From positions 8,508,566-8,572,565 of the forward strand of contig NC_079873.1 of assembly GCF_023065955.2 (NCBI RefSeq): DNA of 64,000 bases, written 5' to 3'. Source of the stretch: Ursus arctos (Eukaryota; Chordata; Mammalia; Carnivora; Ursidae). The translations under genes were made by a program, and so were the position numbers. Positions 22,493 through 34,404 of this stretch are shown piece after piece. The notes beneath the pieces were generated by a model, which made no database searches, had not been told where the DNA came from, and worked only from the letters and a program-made list of their open reading frames with translations. Each line of letters opens with the position of its first letter. The stretch's first letter is position 1.

Positions 22493-22880
22493 TAAACAAG
22501 AGAAAATCAAATTGGAAATAGGTATAGGTGCAGGGAATCACACAGACAAAAAATTCCAAAGAAAATGAGGCAACATGGGGCTTATATGAGCTAAGGAGAG
22601 TTGTAGGGTCTGAGGGTACAAACGGAGAAGGAAATTGGCAGGAAGGTGAGAGATGTTTTGAAAAACAAAGGTTGCCCTATTATGCAGACAAGTCCCTTAA
22701 GGGGAGAGTCTGTTAATAGCTCTCTTCCTGGTGTATGCTCTCCTTTCCAATGTAAATGTAGGCAGTTGACGGGGAGGCAGAGAGCTTTTCCTGCATCTGC
22801 TGGGTTTTGATTACTTTTAACTCGAAATAATCTTTATGCCAAAATGCTCAGCCTGCCCTCCTCTGAAGCTTTCTTTTTGG
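22450..22880 (-). mobile_element. Unclassified tailed insertion in L1
   Basis: The L1 text breaks at about 22445 and resumes near 22885, flanked by similar aggttttt words. On the minus strand the insert ends in an A-rich (AAAAC)n tail (plus 22464-22497), which suggests L1-type retroposition. The body (aattggaaataggtatagg, gaggcaacatggggcttat, gtaaatgtaggcagttgacg) resembles a mammalian LTR-derived repeat, but I cannot name it. Confidence 0.5.
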
Positions 22881-23869
22881 GAAAGGTTTTTAAGCTACAA
22901 ATTGCTATTCTTTTTCCTCTTAAATGAGCTTTGGTAGTTTGTGTCTTTCAAGGAATTTTTCCATTTTACCCAGGTTTTAAAATTTGTTGCCTTAACATTG
23001 GTCATGATATTCCTGTAATATCCTTTCATGTCTGTAGGATCTATGGTGATATCTCCTTTTCTTTGAAAAAGAAGATTGTTATTATTTGTATTATTGTTAA
23101 TATTTGTATTCACTTGTTATTTTGATCAGTCTTGCTAAATTTTTTTTCAGTTTTATTTATTTTCTCAAAAATGGTTTCATTAAATTTATCTTATTTCTGT
23201 TTTCTGTTTAATTGATTTTTGCTCTTTTTAAAATATATTATTTCCTTTTGCTTACTTTGGGTTTTATTTGCTCCCCCCCAAGGTTTCCTTGAGTAGAAGC
23301 TTAGAATCCTGATTTGAGGTCTTTCTTCTTTTATAATATATTCACTCAATGCTGTAACTCACTGCTTTAGCTTCATCCCACAAATCTTGATGTGTTGTGT
23401 CTTCACTTTCAAAATTCTATGTAAAATATTTTCTAATATCCATTGTGATTTTTCTTCAACCTATGACTTACTTGGGACTGTGTTACCTAACATATTAAAT
23501 ATGTGAGAGATTTTCCCAGTATCTTTCTCTATTGATTTCTAGTTTAGTTTTGTCATAGTCAGAGAACATCCTTGTAATCAGTCATCTGAAATGTATTGAG
23601 ACTTGTTGTCTCCAGAATATGGTCTATTTTGGTGACTATTCTGTACATACTTTAAAAGTATGTGTATTCTTTTGTTGTAGGATGGAATATTCTATAAATG
23701 ACCATACTGTCAAGTTGGTTGATAATGTTTGTCAGGTCTTTTATATCACTACTGATTTTCTGCTTACCTGTTAAACTTCTGAGAAAAAAATTTTAAAACT
23801 TTCAGCTGTAATTTTTGATATGTCCCTTTCAAGAAATCTTCAGTCACTAATTACATCATTGTAAACAAA

Positions 23870-24015
23870 CCCCTTAAGTCAATGGGACTGAGTTTCTTCA
23901 TGGTTAAAATGCTAATACTCTTCCCACCTCAGAGGGTTGTTGTATTCACAGAAATGGACAATTCAGGAAGAAGCATTGTAGACCATATACTACTATGTAA
24001 ATGTAGCGTTATTAT
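23870..24015 (+). mobile_element. MIR SINE fragment
   Basis: Sense wording: gggactgagtttcttcatgg, ttaaaatgctaatactcttc and cacctcagagggttgttgt. Confidence 0.65.
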
Positions 24016-24415
24016 GTAAATGTATTATCTCATTAAAACCCACCTTGCAACATTACATAAACATAAACATGTAATAATATAGTAATAGAACACAGGACTT
24101 TGCATTTGTAATATGGTGCTTCTACCAAAGTATCAAGTCTTCTTCAAAGGTATGCAAAATGTCAAGGCACAGGGTAATGCCTGGAAGGACTTAAGCCTTT
24201 GTCTTTCGTGAATTAATATTAAACATCCATAATAGACTTTCAGAATCAACTGTTTTCATCATTATTTTTAAAGGAATGTAGTTATTTTTGCTGTTACAAA
24301 GAAGTGAAAATGTAGCCCTCAAATAAAATCTGCCCAGAATCCCTGTAGAGGGACTGTCTATTCTGCTAAGTGTTGTAACAACATATTTTTGGCTTTGGCT
24401 TGTTGTTAGTCTAGC
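24016..24415. other. AT-rich unique stretch
   Basis: Nothing is recognised beyond AT-rich words (repeats of atgtaaatgta) at the left edge. Confidence 0.4.
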
Positions 24416-24632
24416 ACAAGGGTCAGCAGACATTGTCTGTGAAGCGACAAATAATAAATAGGCTTTACAGTCTATCTCAACTAGTCAGCTCTGCTGTTGT
24501 AGTGAAAAAGCAACCATAGACAATATGTGGAGGAATAGGCATAGCTGTGTTTCAATAAAATTTTGTTGACAAAAACAGGTGGTGGGCCTGATTTGGCCTA
24601 TTGGGCCATAGTTTGCCAACTCATGCTCTAGA
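24416..24632 (+). mobile_element. Old DNA-transposon-like repeat
   Basis: The left end caagggtcagcagac and right end gtttgccaactcatgct are diverged inverted ends. Internal words agtcagctctgctgttgtag, caatatgtggaggaatagg and tcaataaaattttgttgac match a common mammalian repeat. A second copy is at 52368-52560. Confidence 0.65.
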
Positions 24633-26113
24633 TAATAACCTCTGCTTTCCCCTCCCTCAGTTCAAACACTGCATTTGTTTATCTCTGTACGTACGTATAT
24701 TTGGTAACTGAGAGAGAGGTAAGAAGATATCCTGTTCATGGGGGATGGGGCGGTGACCAGTAGAAAGGATAGAAGGATGAAAGAGGTTGGGATGGCTATT
24801 TGGGCTAGTTGAATTCCCTACAGTGAAAGCAATGTAGATGCCAAGGTTAACAAAATTATTCAAGTACTTTAGGAGACCCTGACCACAATTACAGAAGCGT
24901 TGTGGTGCTGACTGTCAAAGGACTGGCAAAGAACTTCTCTGTCCTTTTAAATGGACTCCAATTCCATTCTGGCACCTCGGAGAGCATCCACAGGGAGACT
25001 CTGGTATAATTTTGGTGGGTCCTGATGGGCGCTGGCGGCAGGGAGGCTTCTTCTGGAGACTGTGTGGACAGAGGATGGAGACCAGGTTAGCAAGAACGAG
25101 AAAGGAAGACAGTGTAGATACCTGGGATGGATTGTAGCTGGCAGACATTTTTGTGGACACATGGGAAGCATCCTCCTGAGAAGTCAGAGATACTGTGATC
25201 ATAATGGTGGGAGAGAGAGCTGGGGCTTCAGTCCAGTTGCTTTACAAGGGAGTGTTATTGAACCAGAAGATATTTAACCAATAAGAGGAAATAGCTGAGG
25301 TGAGGCAAAGTGGTACCACAGCCAGATTTGGCCAGACAATAGCAGATGGGCAGGCAAGACCTATATTCTTTCCCTCGGGGTGCTTTGTTGGAAGAATGGA
25401 GGTGGCGTTCTGGCTCGGTTTGTGGGTTTAACTGACTGGCTGTTTATCAGGAAGAGATTAACAGTAGAGAGGGAAAGACTTTTACAGGCTGCTTGAACTG
25501 CAGAGCCTGGTTTTTCCTACTCAGAAACCACCACAGAAGAGGAAGAACATGCCCCTTGGTCCTCGCAATTGAAGGTGGTAGTTAGGGAGGAAGAGAGTTT
25601 CTGTGAGCCATGCCTACGTTCTTCTCTTACTCTTTGCCTCTTAGTTTGAAAGTTCTACTACTACCAGGCTGGCCTCCCATCTTTATATGTAGTTCAGCCT
25701 TAGAATGTTACCCTTGGAAATGGAAACTCATGCTTTACACAGGACAAATTGTATTCTCCTTTTCTCAGAGATCAGAAAGGAGATCACTTAGCAGAAATAT
25801 ATTTTCCTGCGTGTCTTCCATCTAAATGATTGACCCAATGAGCAGAGAGTTTTAGTTTACTACTTCTCTTGGAGGTTAGATAGCAAATGTCTTGTTGGGA
25901 TAATAACACATAAAAGAAATATAAAGGCTCAGATTCCTCTGAGGACAAAAATGCCACTTGACAGATGAGTCCATTGGCCTGACAAGCTAGTGAACTTATT
26001 TTGACCTGTGGAGAAAAAAGAAAAAATCCTACGTATACATGATGACAGAACAAGATTTAGAACTCTGCCTGGGGATCTCCTTTTGGTCAAGCAGACTACT
26101 TTAAAATGCTATC
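24633..26113. other. 1.5 kb unique stretch, no gene seen
   Basis: No repeat is recognised. Several overlapping short open frames occur on both strands (24915-25277) without a recognised protein or splice context, and I treat them as chance. Confidence 0.45.
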
Positions 26114-26328
26114 GGGGCGCCTGGGTGGCTCAGTTGGTTAAGCATCTGGCTCTTGGTTTTGGCATCTCCTGGGTCATGCGATTGAGCCCGGCATTGAGCT
26201 CTGTGCTCAGCAAGGATTCTGCTGGAAGATTCTCTCTGCCTCTCCCTCTGCCCCTCCCCTGACTCACATGTGCGATCTCTCTCTTTCTCTCTCTCTCTCT
26301 CCAAAATAAATAAATAAATCTTTTTTAA
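26114..26328 (+). mobile_element. Carnivore SINE
   Basis: The head ggggcgcctgggtggctcag, long T/C-rich body and aataaataaataaatc end are all present. The flanking repeat is weak (taaaatgctatc against an aaatatgcttc-like copy). Confidence 0.93.
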
Positions 26329-26473
26329 AAATATGCTTCATCAGTTCTTTTAATATTTTAATATGTGGAAGCACTCTGTTATCCAATCACAATTGTAGGA
26401 CATGACAACAAATTGCTTATTTTCTGATACAGCAGAATAAATGAGATTCCAAAAAAAAAAGAGAGAAGCTTCT

Positions 26474-26573
26474 GGGGCACCTGGGTGGCTCAGTTGGTAG
26501 AGCGTGCAACTCTTGATCTTAGGGTCATGAGTTTGAGCCCCACGTTGGGGGTAAAGTTTACTTAAGAATTAAG
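26474..26573 (+). mobile_element. Old short carnivore SINE
   Basis: It starts ggggcacctgggtggctcag, has a B-box-like gagtttgagccccacg and ends with taaagtttacttaag, the short old form without a T/C-rich body. Confidence 0.88.
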
Positions 26574-26619
26574 AGACTTCTTCTAGACAATAGCAAAATG
26601 GGGACGGGAATTTACGGGC

Positions 26620-26755
26620 CACCAACTCTGCTCCAAACATGGGACTGGGTACTATACTTTTATTACTTCATATTATTTATTTCTGAGGCCATTACCATTA
26701 TCTCATTTTAGAGATAAAGAAACTAATGGTAAAGGATAAGAAACTGGCCCTCATG
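26620..26755 (-). mobile_element. MIR SINE fragment
   Basis: Reversed wording: tgaggccattaccattatct, cattttagagataaagaaac and ggataagaaactggccc. Confidence 0.6.
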
Positions 26756-26756
26756 A

Positions 26757-26790
26757 TAAAGAAAAAGAAAAGAAAAGAAAAGAAAAGAAA
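26757..26790. repeat. (AAAAG)n microsatellite
   Basis: About six gaaaa units run in tandem. Confidence 0.92.
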
Positions 26791-26909
26791 CATCCTTACA
26801 GGGGGCCCACAGCTTTCAAGTGGCCAAGTTGGTCTTAATATCCATATTTGCCTCAAAAGCTGTTGGTCCTTGTAGTTCTGTATTTCTGTCTAGCCTGTGG
26901 CTCACAGTC

Positions 26910-27265
26910 TTTTTTGGGCCTACATATTTCAGAGACAGCTGGGAATATGCAGATTCCTGAACCCTGGCCCCAGAGATCCTAACTCTGTTGCTTTTTTGGG
27001 GGTACAGTCAGAAATTTTATTTTCCAGGCATTCCCTATGATTAATGCTGACTGAACACAGTACTTGGAGGAGTGCTGGTCTGGCCCCGGGGATCTCCATG
27101 CTGGCTGCACACTGATCAGCTAGGAAGTTTACAAAACACCGACGCTTGCCGCTTCACCCCGACTCTCTGGAGTGGGGCCCAGGCACCAGTATGTGAAAGT
27201 AAAGTCCTGCCCCCGCTGGATCATGGTCATTCTGATGGACAGTCAGGGTTGTAAATCTCTGGTCT
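26910..27265. mobile_element. Two diverged MER5-like relics
   Basis: The words gggaatatgcagattcctga and ggccccagagatcctaactc (left) and ggctgcacactgatcagcta, ggaagtttacaaaacaccga and ggagtggggcccaggcac (right) resemble MER5-type hAT elements. Boundaries are uncertain. Confidence 0.5.
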
Positions 27266-27349
27266 AGCTGTTTCTAGACTCTCTTTCATCATTGAGTAAT
27301 TTCATGAGCACTGGCAGCCCTTCCTCCTCCACAAGGCATTAGACTATGA

Positions 27350-27668
27350 TGGTTAATTTCATGTGTCAGTTTGACTAAGCTAAGGGATGCTCAGCTAGCT
27401 GATGAAACATTATTTCGGATTGTGTCTGTGAGGGTGTTTCTGGACAAGGTCTGCGTTGAGTCAGTAGACTGAGTAAAGAAGATCTGCATTCATCAGTGTA
27501 GGTGAGCATCATCTAATCCACTGGAGGCCCGGATGGAACAAAAAGGCGGAGGAAGGGCAAATTCTTGACCTCTATAACTACGTGAGCCAATTCCTATTAT
27601 AAATCTCTTATGTATATCTCTATATAACCTGTTGGTTCTGTTTCTCTGTAGAACCCTGACTAATACAT
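27350..27668 (+). mobile_element. Ancestral mammalian repeat (second copy)
   Basis: It runs from gatggttaatttcatgtgtc through aaaaggcggaggaagggc to gttggttctgtttctctgta and ccctgactaatac. This is the same type of element as at 8574-9542, here without insertions. Confidence 0.65.
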
Positions 27669-29664
27669 GAACTCTACCTTTAGGATCTCCTCCAGATAAC
27701 TGGTTCTTAAAGGAAAACTAATTGATATGGGATGCATTTTTCATTGTTGAGTAAATCTTCCAAGTATCTTATATATTGTTGCTTTCTGGAATTAAAATTT
27801 TAAATATCGTTTTCCCTTTGGCAAATAAGGAGAAATACAATATTTGCAAGTAAAATCTGATTTTGTTTCAACACTTCCTGTAGAATGAAGATCAAGAATG
27901 TTCTCAAAGCTATGAAATAGAATGGGAAAAGAAGGACAAAAGCTGAAGATGGTAGGTAGAATAAGTAAGCAGAGGCAGGATGTGAACCCAGCTCAAGTTT
28001 CCTATTTCACTGGGATGCTCAGGAAACTCTGGAGGAAACAGATATGGAGGAAAGAGAATGACAGTATTTTTAGATGCAGTAATTATAATCATTTTAACTG
28101 CAGTAGATAGTGAGAGCTGCCAATACATCCTAGAATTCTAGTTCTGCTGGAATTCTGTGTCTTGAAGAACACAGGTCTGCAACTCTGTATCCCATAAATA
28201 CAACTCTGTATTCCATAAATATTTCCTGGATGAATTAATTCCTCCAGATTTCTAGAAGGACCACAGATGCAGAAAGGGAATTTGTCCTTTTTGTTGAAAG
28301 GATTAATCCATCTACCATGGTGACTGATAGTGCCCTGCGTCTGAACAGCACACTGCACAGTGTCCTTCAGCTATGATGTCATTTGGATAATAACTAGATA
28401 AGAATATGACTTTTTTTTTGGAAAGCTTTTGAGTGCTCTTGAGTTCCTGTAGTGGAATACTGCCTAACCAGGTGTTGCAAACGCCAGTGTTTATGGGGGG
28501 CCAGGCAGGTACAGTAGATAAGAGGATGGAACAGACGTAAAACAAGAAGGGATGATGGGAACAAGGGAATATTTGAGCCTTTAAGTCCTATCTGAAAGCA
28601 TTCAAATACACATTTCTAAAACACACATTGTGTGAACGGAATAAAACACATTCAAGGGTCACCACTTTGCAGCCCCTGATCCAAACAAAACCAGTTAGTA
28701 TCCTGTCGCAGGCTTAGATTGTATAGATTTAAGAGTGTAATCCCTGGAATTATTTGAAAATTCTTTACAACTTTTAATATACCACTTTGTTGCCAGGCTC
28801 TCTTCTCTCCCTGGGAAAGAAAACAAAACTCAAAACACACGAACAACCCTGTGTGTTCTTTAAACTGTAGCAGCTGGTGGCTAAACATATGAGAAAGTTA
28901 TTTCTGTGGTTATTATTATTCTCTACACACTGTGCCAAATGGGGGAGAAAAATAAACTTTTTGTATGTATACGTTAAATAACATGGCATAGACTAAACAT
29001 ATATTGCCTTTGTCACTTAGATTCTATTTTCACATTGAGCTGTGAATAGTGTTCAGAAATTTATATTAATGTAACTTCTTGATACACATGTCTGCTGAAG
29101 TTTCTAAGCATAAATCTCCATAGGACTTACATATTTTTAGGGATAAAAGAAAAAAGAGCTTTGTAGCAACACAACACAAATAGCTGTGAGGATTTGCTTG
29201 TCTTTACTGTAGTTAACTTTTATTTTCTATTCCTTGGCACAATGTGCTGACCTCATAAATGTTATTAGGTGTTGATCTGTAAATATAACTAGGAATTGTC
29301 AATAAGTGGAATTGCATTTCTGAACACAGAGGTCAGATTCTTCTCTAAGCTGCATGAGATTACTTCGGAGTTTGTAATATCAAAAGTAATAAAGCATTTT
29401 TTTGAGAAGCATTTTCAATTAGAGTGGTTAACTAAATTTTATAATAATAGGGATTGTTCAGCATTTGCTGCAAAATGGGAAGTCAGGAAAATAGTCTTGG
29501 CTCTCAGTTGTAGCTGTAGAAAAGCTGCCCTACATTTTTATGGCCGAAAAGAAAATAGGCCTATTTCAGTCTCACAAACATTGAAAGTGGATTCTGGGGG
29601 CATCTGATCATGAACAAGCTGTAGTCCCTGCCCTCATACGGAGACGAATATGTTACAGAACTGT
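27669..29664. other. 2 kb unique stretch, no gene seen
   Basis: No repeat family is recognised. A plus-strand open frame at 29296-29607 has no recognised protein and low-complexity composition. Confidence 0.45.
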
Positions 29665-29877
29665 GTCGTCCAATATGGTTACCAAGAGCCACATGTGGCT
29701 GTTTACATTTCAATGAAATTAATGAAAATGAAATGAAATTAAGAATCCAGTTTTTTAGTCACAGTGGGCCACATTACAAGTGCTTAATAGCCACATGTGC
29801 TTAGTGGCTACCATATTGGGGAGCAGAGCTATACAACATGTCCATTATCACAAGTTCCATTGGACAGCACTGGTGTA
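29665..29877. mobile_element. Old hAT-like MITE
   Basis: The ends cgtccaatatggttacc and ggctaccatattgg / ccattggacagcactgg give inverted repeats, with internal agccacatgtggc words. This is a common mammalian non-autonomous DNA element. Confidence 0.7.
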
Positions 29878-29879
29878 GA

Positions 29880-30070
29880 AATCATGAACTCATCTCTGGA
29901 GTCAGACTAACTGGGTTTGAAACCAAGAAGAGTTCCTTGAGATCACTGTGCCTCAGCTTCCCCATCTATAAAATGAGGATGATACTTATAAGAGGGCTGC
30001 CTTAAGCATTAAATGAGTTTATCATATTTAATTCTTTTATAAGTATCTGGCCCATAGGAAGTATACAATA
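29880..30070 (+). mobile_element. MIR SINE
   Basis: The sense MIR is nearly complete: tctggagtcagactaactgg, ctgtgcctcagcttcccc, atctataaaatgaggatgat and agcattaaatgagtttat. Confidence 0.88.
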
Positions 30071-30134
30071 GAAACAGTGGGGTAATTCCTCAGTAGAGGT
30101 TCAATAGAACATTCTGAACTCCCAGAAGAGGCAG

Positions 30135-30990
30135 CAAATTAATTCTGACACAGAGACTGATAAAGTTTCATGGAAATGGTGACATTTAAGTTAGACCTAG
30201 AGTGATAAGTTGTAACAAGTAAAGAAGGGAAGTAGATGGGGAGGTAGGGTATTCAGGCTGTGCAAAGGCATGGAGGCATGAAATTATGTGCCACATCAGG
30301 GTAATGGCAAATTGCCCAACTTGTCTGTTGAAAAAGGGAAAGCAGAAGGAAGGTGAAGCCAGGAAGGCAGGTGAAGAAAGACTGTGTAGTGTGCCTTGCA
30401 TGCCACACTAAGGAGGCCAGATTTTATTTTATTTTAAAAAAAGGGGGGGAGGGAGTGCCTGGGTGGCTCAGTCAGTTAAGTGTCTGCCTTCGGCTCGGGT
30501 CGTGATCTTACGGTCCTGGGACAGAGCCCTGTTTCTCCCTCTCCCGCTCCCCCTCCCACTCGTGCTCTCCCCCCTCCAAATAAGTAAATAAATAAAATCT
30601 TTTTTAAAAATGTTAAAAAATAAAAAAAGAAGCCAGCAAAGGATTTTGACATGAGCATACCTAAGTTTTGGAAAGATAACTACGGTGATATTGTGGAAGA
30701 TGGATTAAGTTGAGGACCCAGCAATCAGAAAGGGAAAAGGGGGATGATGAGATTGTGAACTAAGGCTGAAAGTCTGGAAGTAAAGGAGAGAGGGGTGGTG
30801 ATAAATCTTGTGGGTGAATCACATGCGGGAATATGGAAAAGGGGGATTTGAAGATAATTCCTTGGGCTTCTGATGTGGGTGGAGATATTCTTCCTAAAGC
30901 AGGATTTCAGGAGAAGGGTCAGGCATGCATCTTTCGAGAAGCCTTCCTTGAGCTCTCCAGACAGTGGGGACAGCTCCTGTTTTGTGGCTT
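30135..30990 (-). mobile_element. L2 LINE relic, minus strand
   Basis: Reversed ORF2 C-terminal wording: ggtgacatttaagttagacc, ggctgtgcaaaggcatggag, gccttgcatgccacactaag and, after the SINE, agccagcaaaggattttgac. A SINE at 30451-30630 splits it. Confidence 0.7.
30451..30630 (+). mobile_element. Carnivore SINE inside L2
   Basis: The head gggagtgcctgggtggctca, a shortened T/C body and aataaataaaatctt end are present. Confidence 0.92.
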
Positions 30991-32410
30991 ACATTCTAGA
31001 TTTATTCATTTTTTATTTTATTTTATTTATAGTGGATACACAATGTTACATTGGTTTCAGGTGTACAGCTTAGGGATTTGACAAGCTTATACATCATGCT
31101 ATATTCACCACAAGTATAGCTACCATCTGTCCTGATAGATTGCTGTTACAATATCGACTACATTTCTTATGTTGTGCCTTTTATTCCCATGATTTATTCA
31201 TTCCGTAACTGGAAGCCTGTATCTCCCACTCCCCTTTACCTGTTTTGTCTACCCTCACCTCCCCACCCAGCAACCATCAGTTTTTTTATTTATAGATCTG
31301 ATTCTACTTTGTTTATTCATTTTTTTTTAGATTCAACTAATGAGTGGAATCATACTGTATTTGTCTTTCTCAGTCTGACTTATTTTAGCATAATACCCTC
31401 TAGGTCCATCCATGTCATTGCAAGTGGCATGAATCTCATCCTTTTTATGGCTGAGTAATATTCCATTATGTATGTATAAATGTATGTGTGTATATCCATA
31501 CACACACTTACCCCACATCTTCCTTATCCATTCATCTATTGATGAACATTTAGGTTACTTTCATATGTTGGCTATTGTAAATAATGGTGCAGTAAGCATA
31601 GGAATGCATATATCTTTTTGAATTAGCATTTTTGTTTTGGGGGGTGGGTAAGTACCCAATAGTGGAATTATTGGATTATATGGTATTTCTGTTTTTATTT
31701 TTTTGAGGAACCTCCATGCTGTTTTCCTCAGTCACTGAATCAACTTACATTCCCACCAACAATGCACAAGGGTTCCTTTTTCTCCACATCTTTGCCAACG
31801 CTTGTTATTTCTTGTCTTTTTTATTGTAGCTATTCTAATATGTTTAAGGTGATATCTCATTGTGGTTTCAATTTGCATTTACCTGATGATTAATGAGATT
31901 GAGCATCTTTTCATGTGTCTGTTGGTCATCTGTATGTCTTCGTTGGAGAAATGTCTGTTCAGTTCTTCCTACTTTTTAATCAGATTTTTTTTTTTTTTTT
32001 TGGTGTTGGATTGTGTAAGTACTTTATATGTTTTGGATATTAACCCCTTATCACAAATATCATTTGAAAATATCTTCTCCCATTTAGTAAGTTGTCTTTT
32101 TGTTTTATTGATGGTTTCCTTTGGTGTGCAAATACTTTTTATTTTGTTGTAGTCTCAGTAGTTTATTTTTGCTTTTATTTCCCTTACTTTAGCAGACATA
32201 TCTAGAAAAATGTTGCCATAGACAATACCAGAGAAATTACTGCTTCTATTCTAGCATTTTTATGATTTCAGGTCTTAAATTTAGGTTCTTAGTCCATTTT
32301 GAGTTTATTTTTGGGTATAGTATTAGAAACTGGTCTAGTTTCATTCTTTTGCATGTGGTTGTCCAGTTTCCCCAGCACCATTTATTGAAGAGACTGACTT
32401 TTCCCCAATG

Positions 32411-32616
32411 TTTTTTTTTTTTTTTTTTTTAAAGATTTTATTTATTTATGTGACAGAGAGACAGCCAGCGAGAGAGGGAACACAAGCAGGGGGAGTGGGA
32501 GAGGAAGAAGCAGGCTCACAGCGGAGGAGCCCGATGTGGGGCTCGATCTGGTAACGCCGGGATCACGCCCTGAGCTGAAGGCAGACGCCCTAACGACTGC
32601 GCTACCCAGGCGCCCC
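32411..32616 (-). mobile_element. Carnivore SINE, left unit of a dimer
   Basis: A T-run (32411-32430) is followed by the reversed body, ending ggcgcccc. It is preceded by tgacttttccccaatg (32395-32410), but the matching copy is found only after the next SINE, at 32840-32855. Confidence 0.96.
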
Positions 32617-32632
32617 AAAACTGTTGCATTTC

Positions 32633-32839
32633 TTTTTTTTTTTTTTTTTTTAAGATTTTATTTATTTATTTGACAGAGATAGAGACAGCCAGCGAGAGAG
32701 GGAACACAAGCAGGGGGAGTGGGAGAGGAAGAAGCAGGCTCATAGCAGAAGAGCCTGATGTTGGGCTCGATCCCAGATCGCCGGGATCACGCCCTGAGTT
32801 GAAGGCAGACGCTTAACCGCTGTGCCACCCAGGCGCCCC
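32633..32839 (-). mobile_element. Carnivore SINE, right unit of a dimer
   Basis: It is separated from the left unit by sixteen bases (32617-32632, aaaactgttgcatttc) that are not part of the L1 host. It is followed at once by the second copy of the outer TSD. Confidence 0.96.
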
Positions 32840-33002
32840 TGACTTTTCCCCAATGTTAATCCTTGACTCCTTAGTCATAGATTAATTGACCATATAAGTG
32901 TGGGTTTCTTTCTGGGCTTTCTATTCTGGTCCATTGATCTATGTGTCTATTTTTGTGCCAGTACCATACTGTTTTGATTACTACAGCTTTGCACTATTTC
33001 TT

Positions 33003-33216
33003 TTTTAAAGATTTACTTATTTATTTTATTTTCTTATATTTATTTATTTAGAGAGAGCAAGAGTGGGAGGGACAGAGAGAGAGGGAGAGAGAATCTCAAG
33101 CAGAGTCTGAGCTGAGTGCAGAGCCCGAGGCAGGGCTTGATCTCACCACCCTGAGATCATAACCTGAGCCAAAGTCAAGAGTCAGACACTCAACTGACTG
33201 AGCCACCCAGGTGCCC
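33003..33216 (-). mobile_element. Older carnivore SINE, tandem left unit
   Basis: The reversed body with gagatcataacctgagcc and head gccacccaggtgcccc is clear. The next SINE begins without a gap, and L1 text is absent between the two. Confidence 0.93.
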
Positions 33217-33415
33217 CATTTATTTATCTTAGAGAGAGAAAGAGAGAGAGTATGAGCGGGGGCGGGGGGGGGCAGAAGGAGAGGGAGAGAATCTCAAGCA
33301 GACTCCCCACTGAGCATGGAGCCCCATGTGGGGTTGATTCCACAACCTTGAGATCATGACCTGAGCCAAAAATCAAGAGTTGGTAGCTTACCCAACTGAG
33401 CCATCCAGGTGCCCT
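33217..33415 (-). mobile_element. Older carnivore SINE, tandem right unit
   Basis: The short reversed tail atttatttatcttagagag, a G-rich patch at about 33260 and head ccatccaggtgccct are present. L1 sequence resumes with tgtagtatatattgaaatct. Confidence 0.93.
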
Positions 33416-33789
33416 ATGTAGTATATATTGAAATCTGGAATTGTGATACCTCTAGCTTAGTTCTTCTTTCTTAAGATTGCTTTGGCTATTTGGGGTCTTC
33501 TGTGGTTGCATACAAATTTTAGTATTATTTGTTCCAGTTCTTTAAAAAATGCTGTTGGTGTTTTGATAGGGATTGCATTGAATCTGTAGATTGCTTTGGA
33601 TAATATGCACATTTTAACAATATAAATTCTTCCAATCCATGAGCATGGAATATCTTTCTGTTTGTGTCATCTTCCATTCCTTTCATCAATGTAATTTAGT
33701 TTTTGGAGTAGAGGTCTTTCACCTCTTTGGTTTTTATTACTAGGTACTTTATTCTTTTTGGTGCATTTGTGAATGGGATTGTTTTCTTT

Positions 33790-33905
33790 CTTTTTAAATT
33801 TTGTTTGTTGTTTGTTTATTTTTAGTAATCTATACACACAATGTGGAGCTTAAACACCCAAGATCAAGAGCTGCATGCTCCTCCAACTGAGCCAGCCAGG
33901 CACCC
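33790..33905 (-). mobile_element. Old short carnivore SINE in L1
   Basis: The reversed short form (tgtggagcttaaacacccaa, gagccagccaggcaccc) is flanked by gggattgttttctt and ggaattgttttctt, a one-mismatch TSD. Confidence 0.9.
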
Positions 33906-34404
33906 TTGGAATTGTTTTCTTAATTTCTTTTTCTGCTACTTTATTATTAGTGTATAGAAACACTACCAATTTCTGGGTATTAATTTTCTATCCTACAATT
34001 TTACCAAATTCGTTTGGTATTTCTAGTAGTTTTTTTTGGTGGAGTCTGGGATTTTCTATGTATAGTGTCACATCATCTGCGAATAGTGACAGTTTAACTT
34101 CTTCTTTACCATTTACCATGCCTCTTGTTTCTTTTTCTTGTCTGTTTGCTGTGGGTAAGACTGCCAGTACTCTGTTGAATAAAGGTCACAAGGGTGGACA
34201 TCCTTGTCTTGCTCCTGAACTTAAGAAGAATGCTCTCAGTTTTTTACCATCGAATATGATGTTAGCTGTGGGTTTTTCATATATGGCCTTGATTATGTTG
34301 AGATATGTTCCCTCTAACTCTACTTTGTTGAAAGTTTTTATCATGAATAGATGTTGAATTTTGTCAAACACCTTTCTGCGTCTATTGAGATGATCATATG
34401 ATTT

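Larger units (their letters stand above)
19085..23785 (-). mobile_element. Old L1M element, minus strand, with insertions
   Basis: The reversed 3' end (gttttattgaagtataattt, catgtaacagccatcaaaat) is followed by a long L1ME-type 3' UTR (cttctggtcttcattattt, ctaagtacagatctctttgt, tgttgttgaaacctggattg). From about 21960, reversed ORF2 follows (ggtatcagagtaatgttaac, gtagaattcaccattgaag, cagagaacatccttgtaatc). No long open frame survives. Insertions at 19370, 20625, 21145 and 22450 split it. Confidence 0.85.

Noticed and set aside
29296..29607. 103-codon plus-strand frame
   Set aside because: No repeat overlap, but no recognised protein, no ATG context and no splice sites. Chance is sufficient in AT-rich DNA.
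33875..34357. 160-codon plus-strand open frame
   Set aside because: It is antisense to the reverse-transcriptase part of L1 ORF2 and partly inside a SINE. Antisense frames of this kind are common in L1 and have no independent support.
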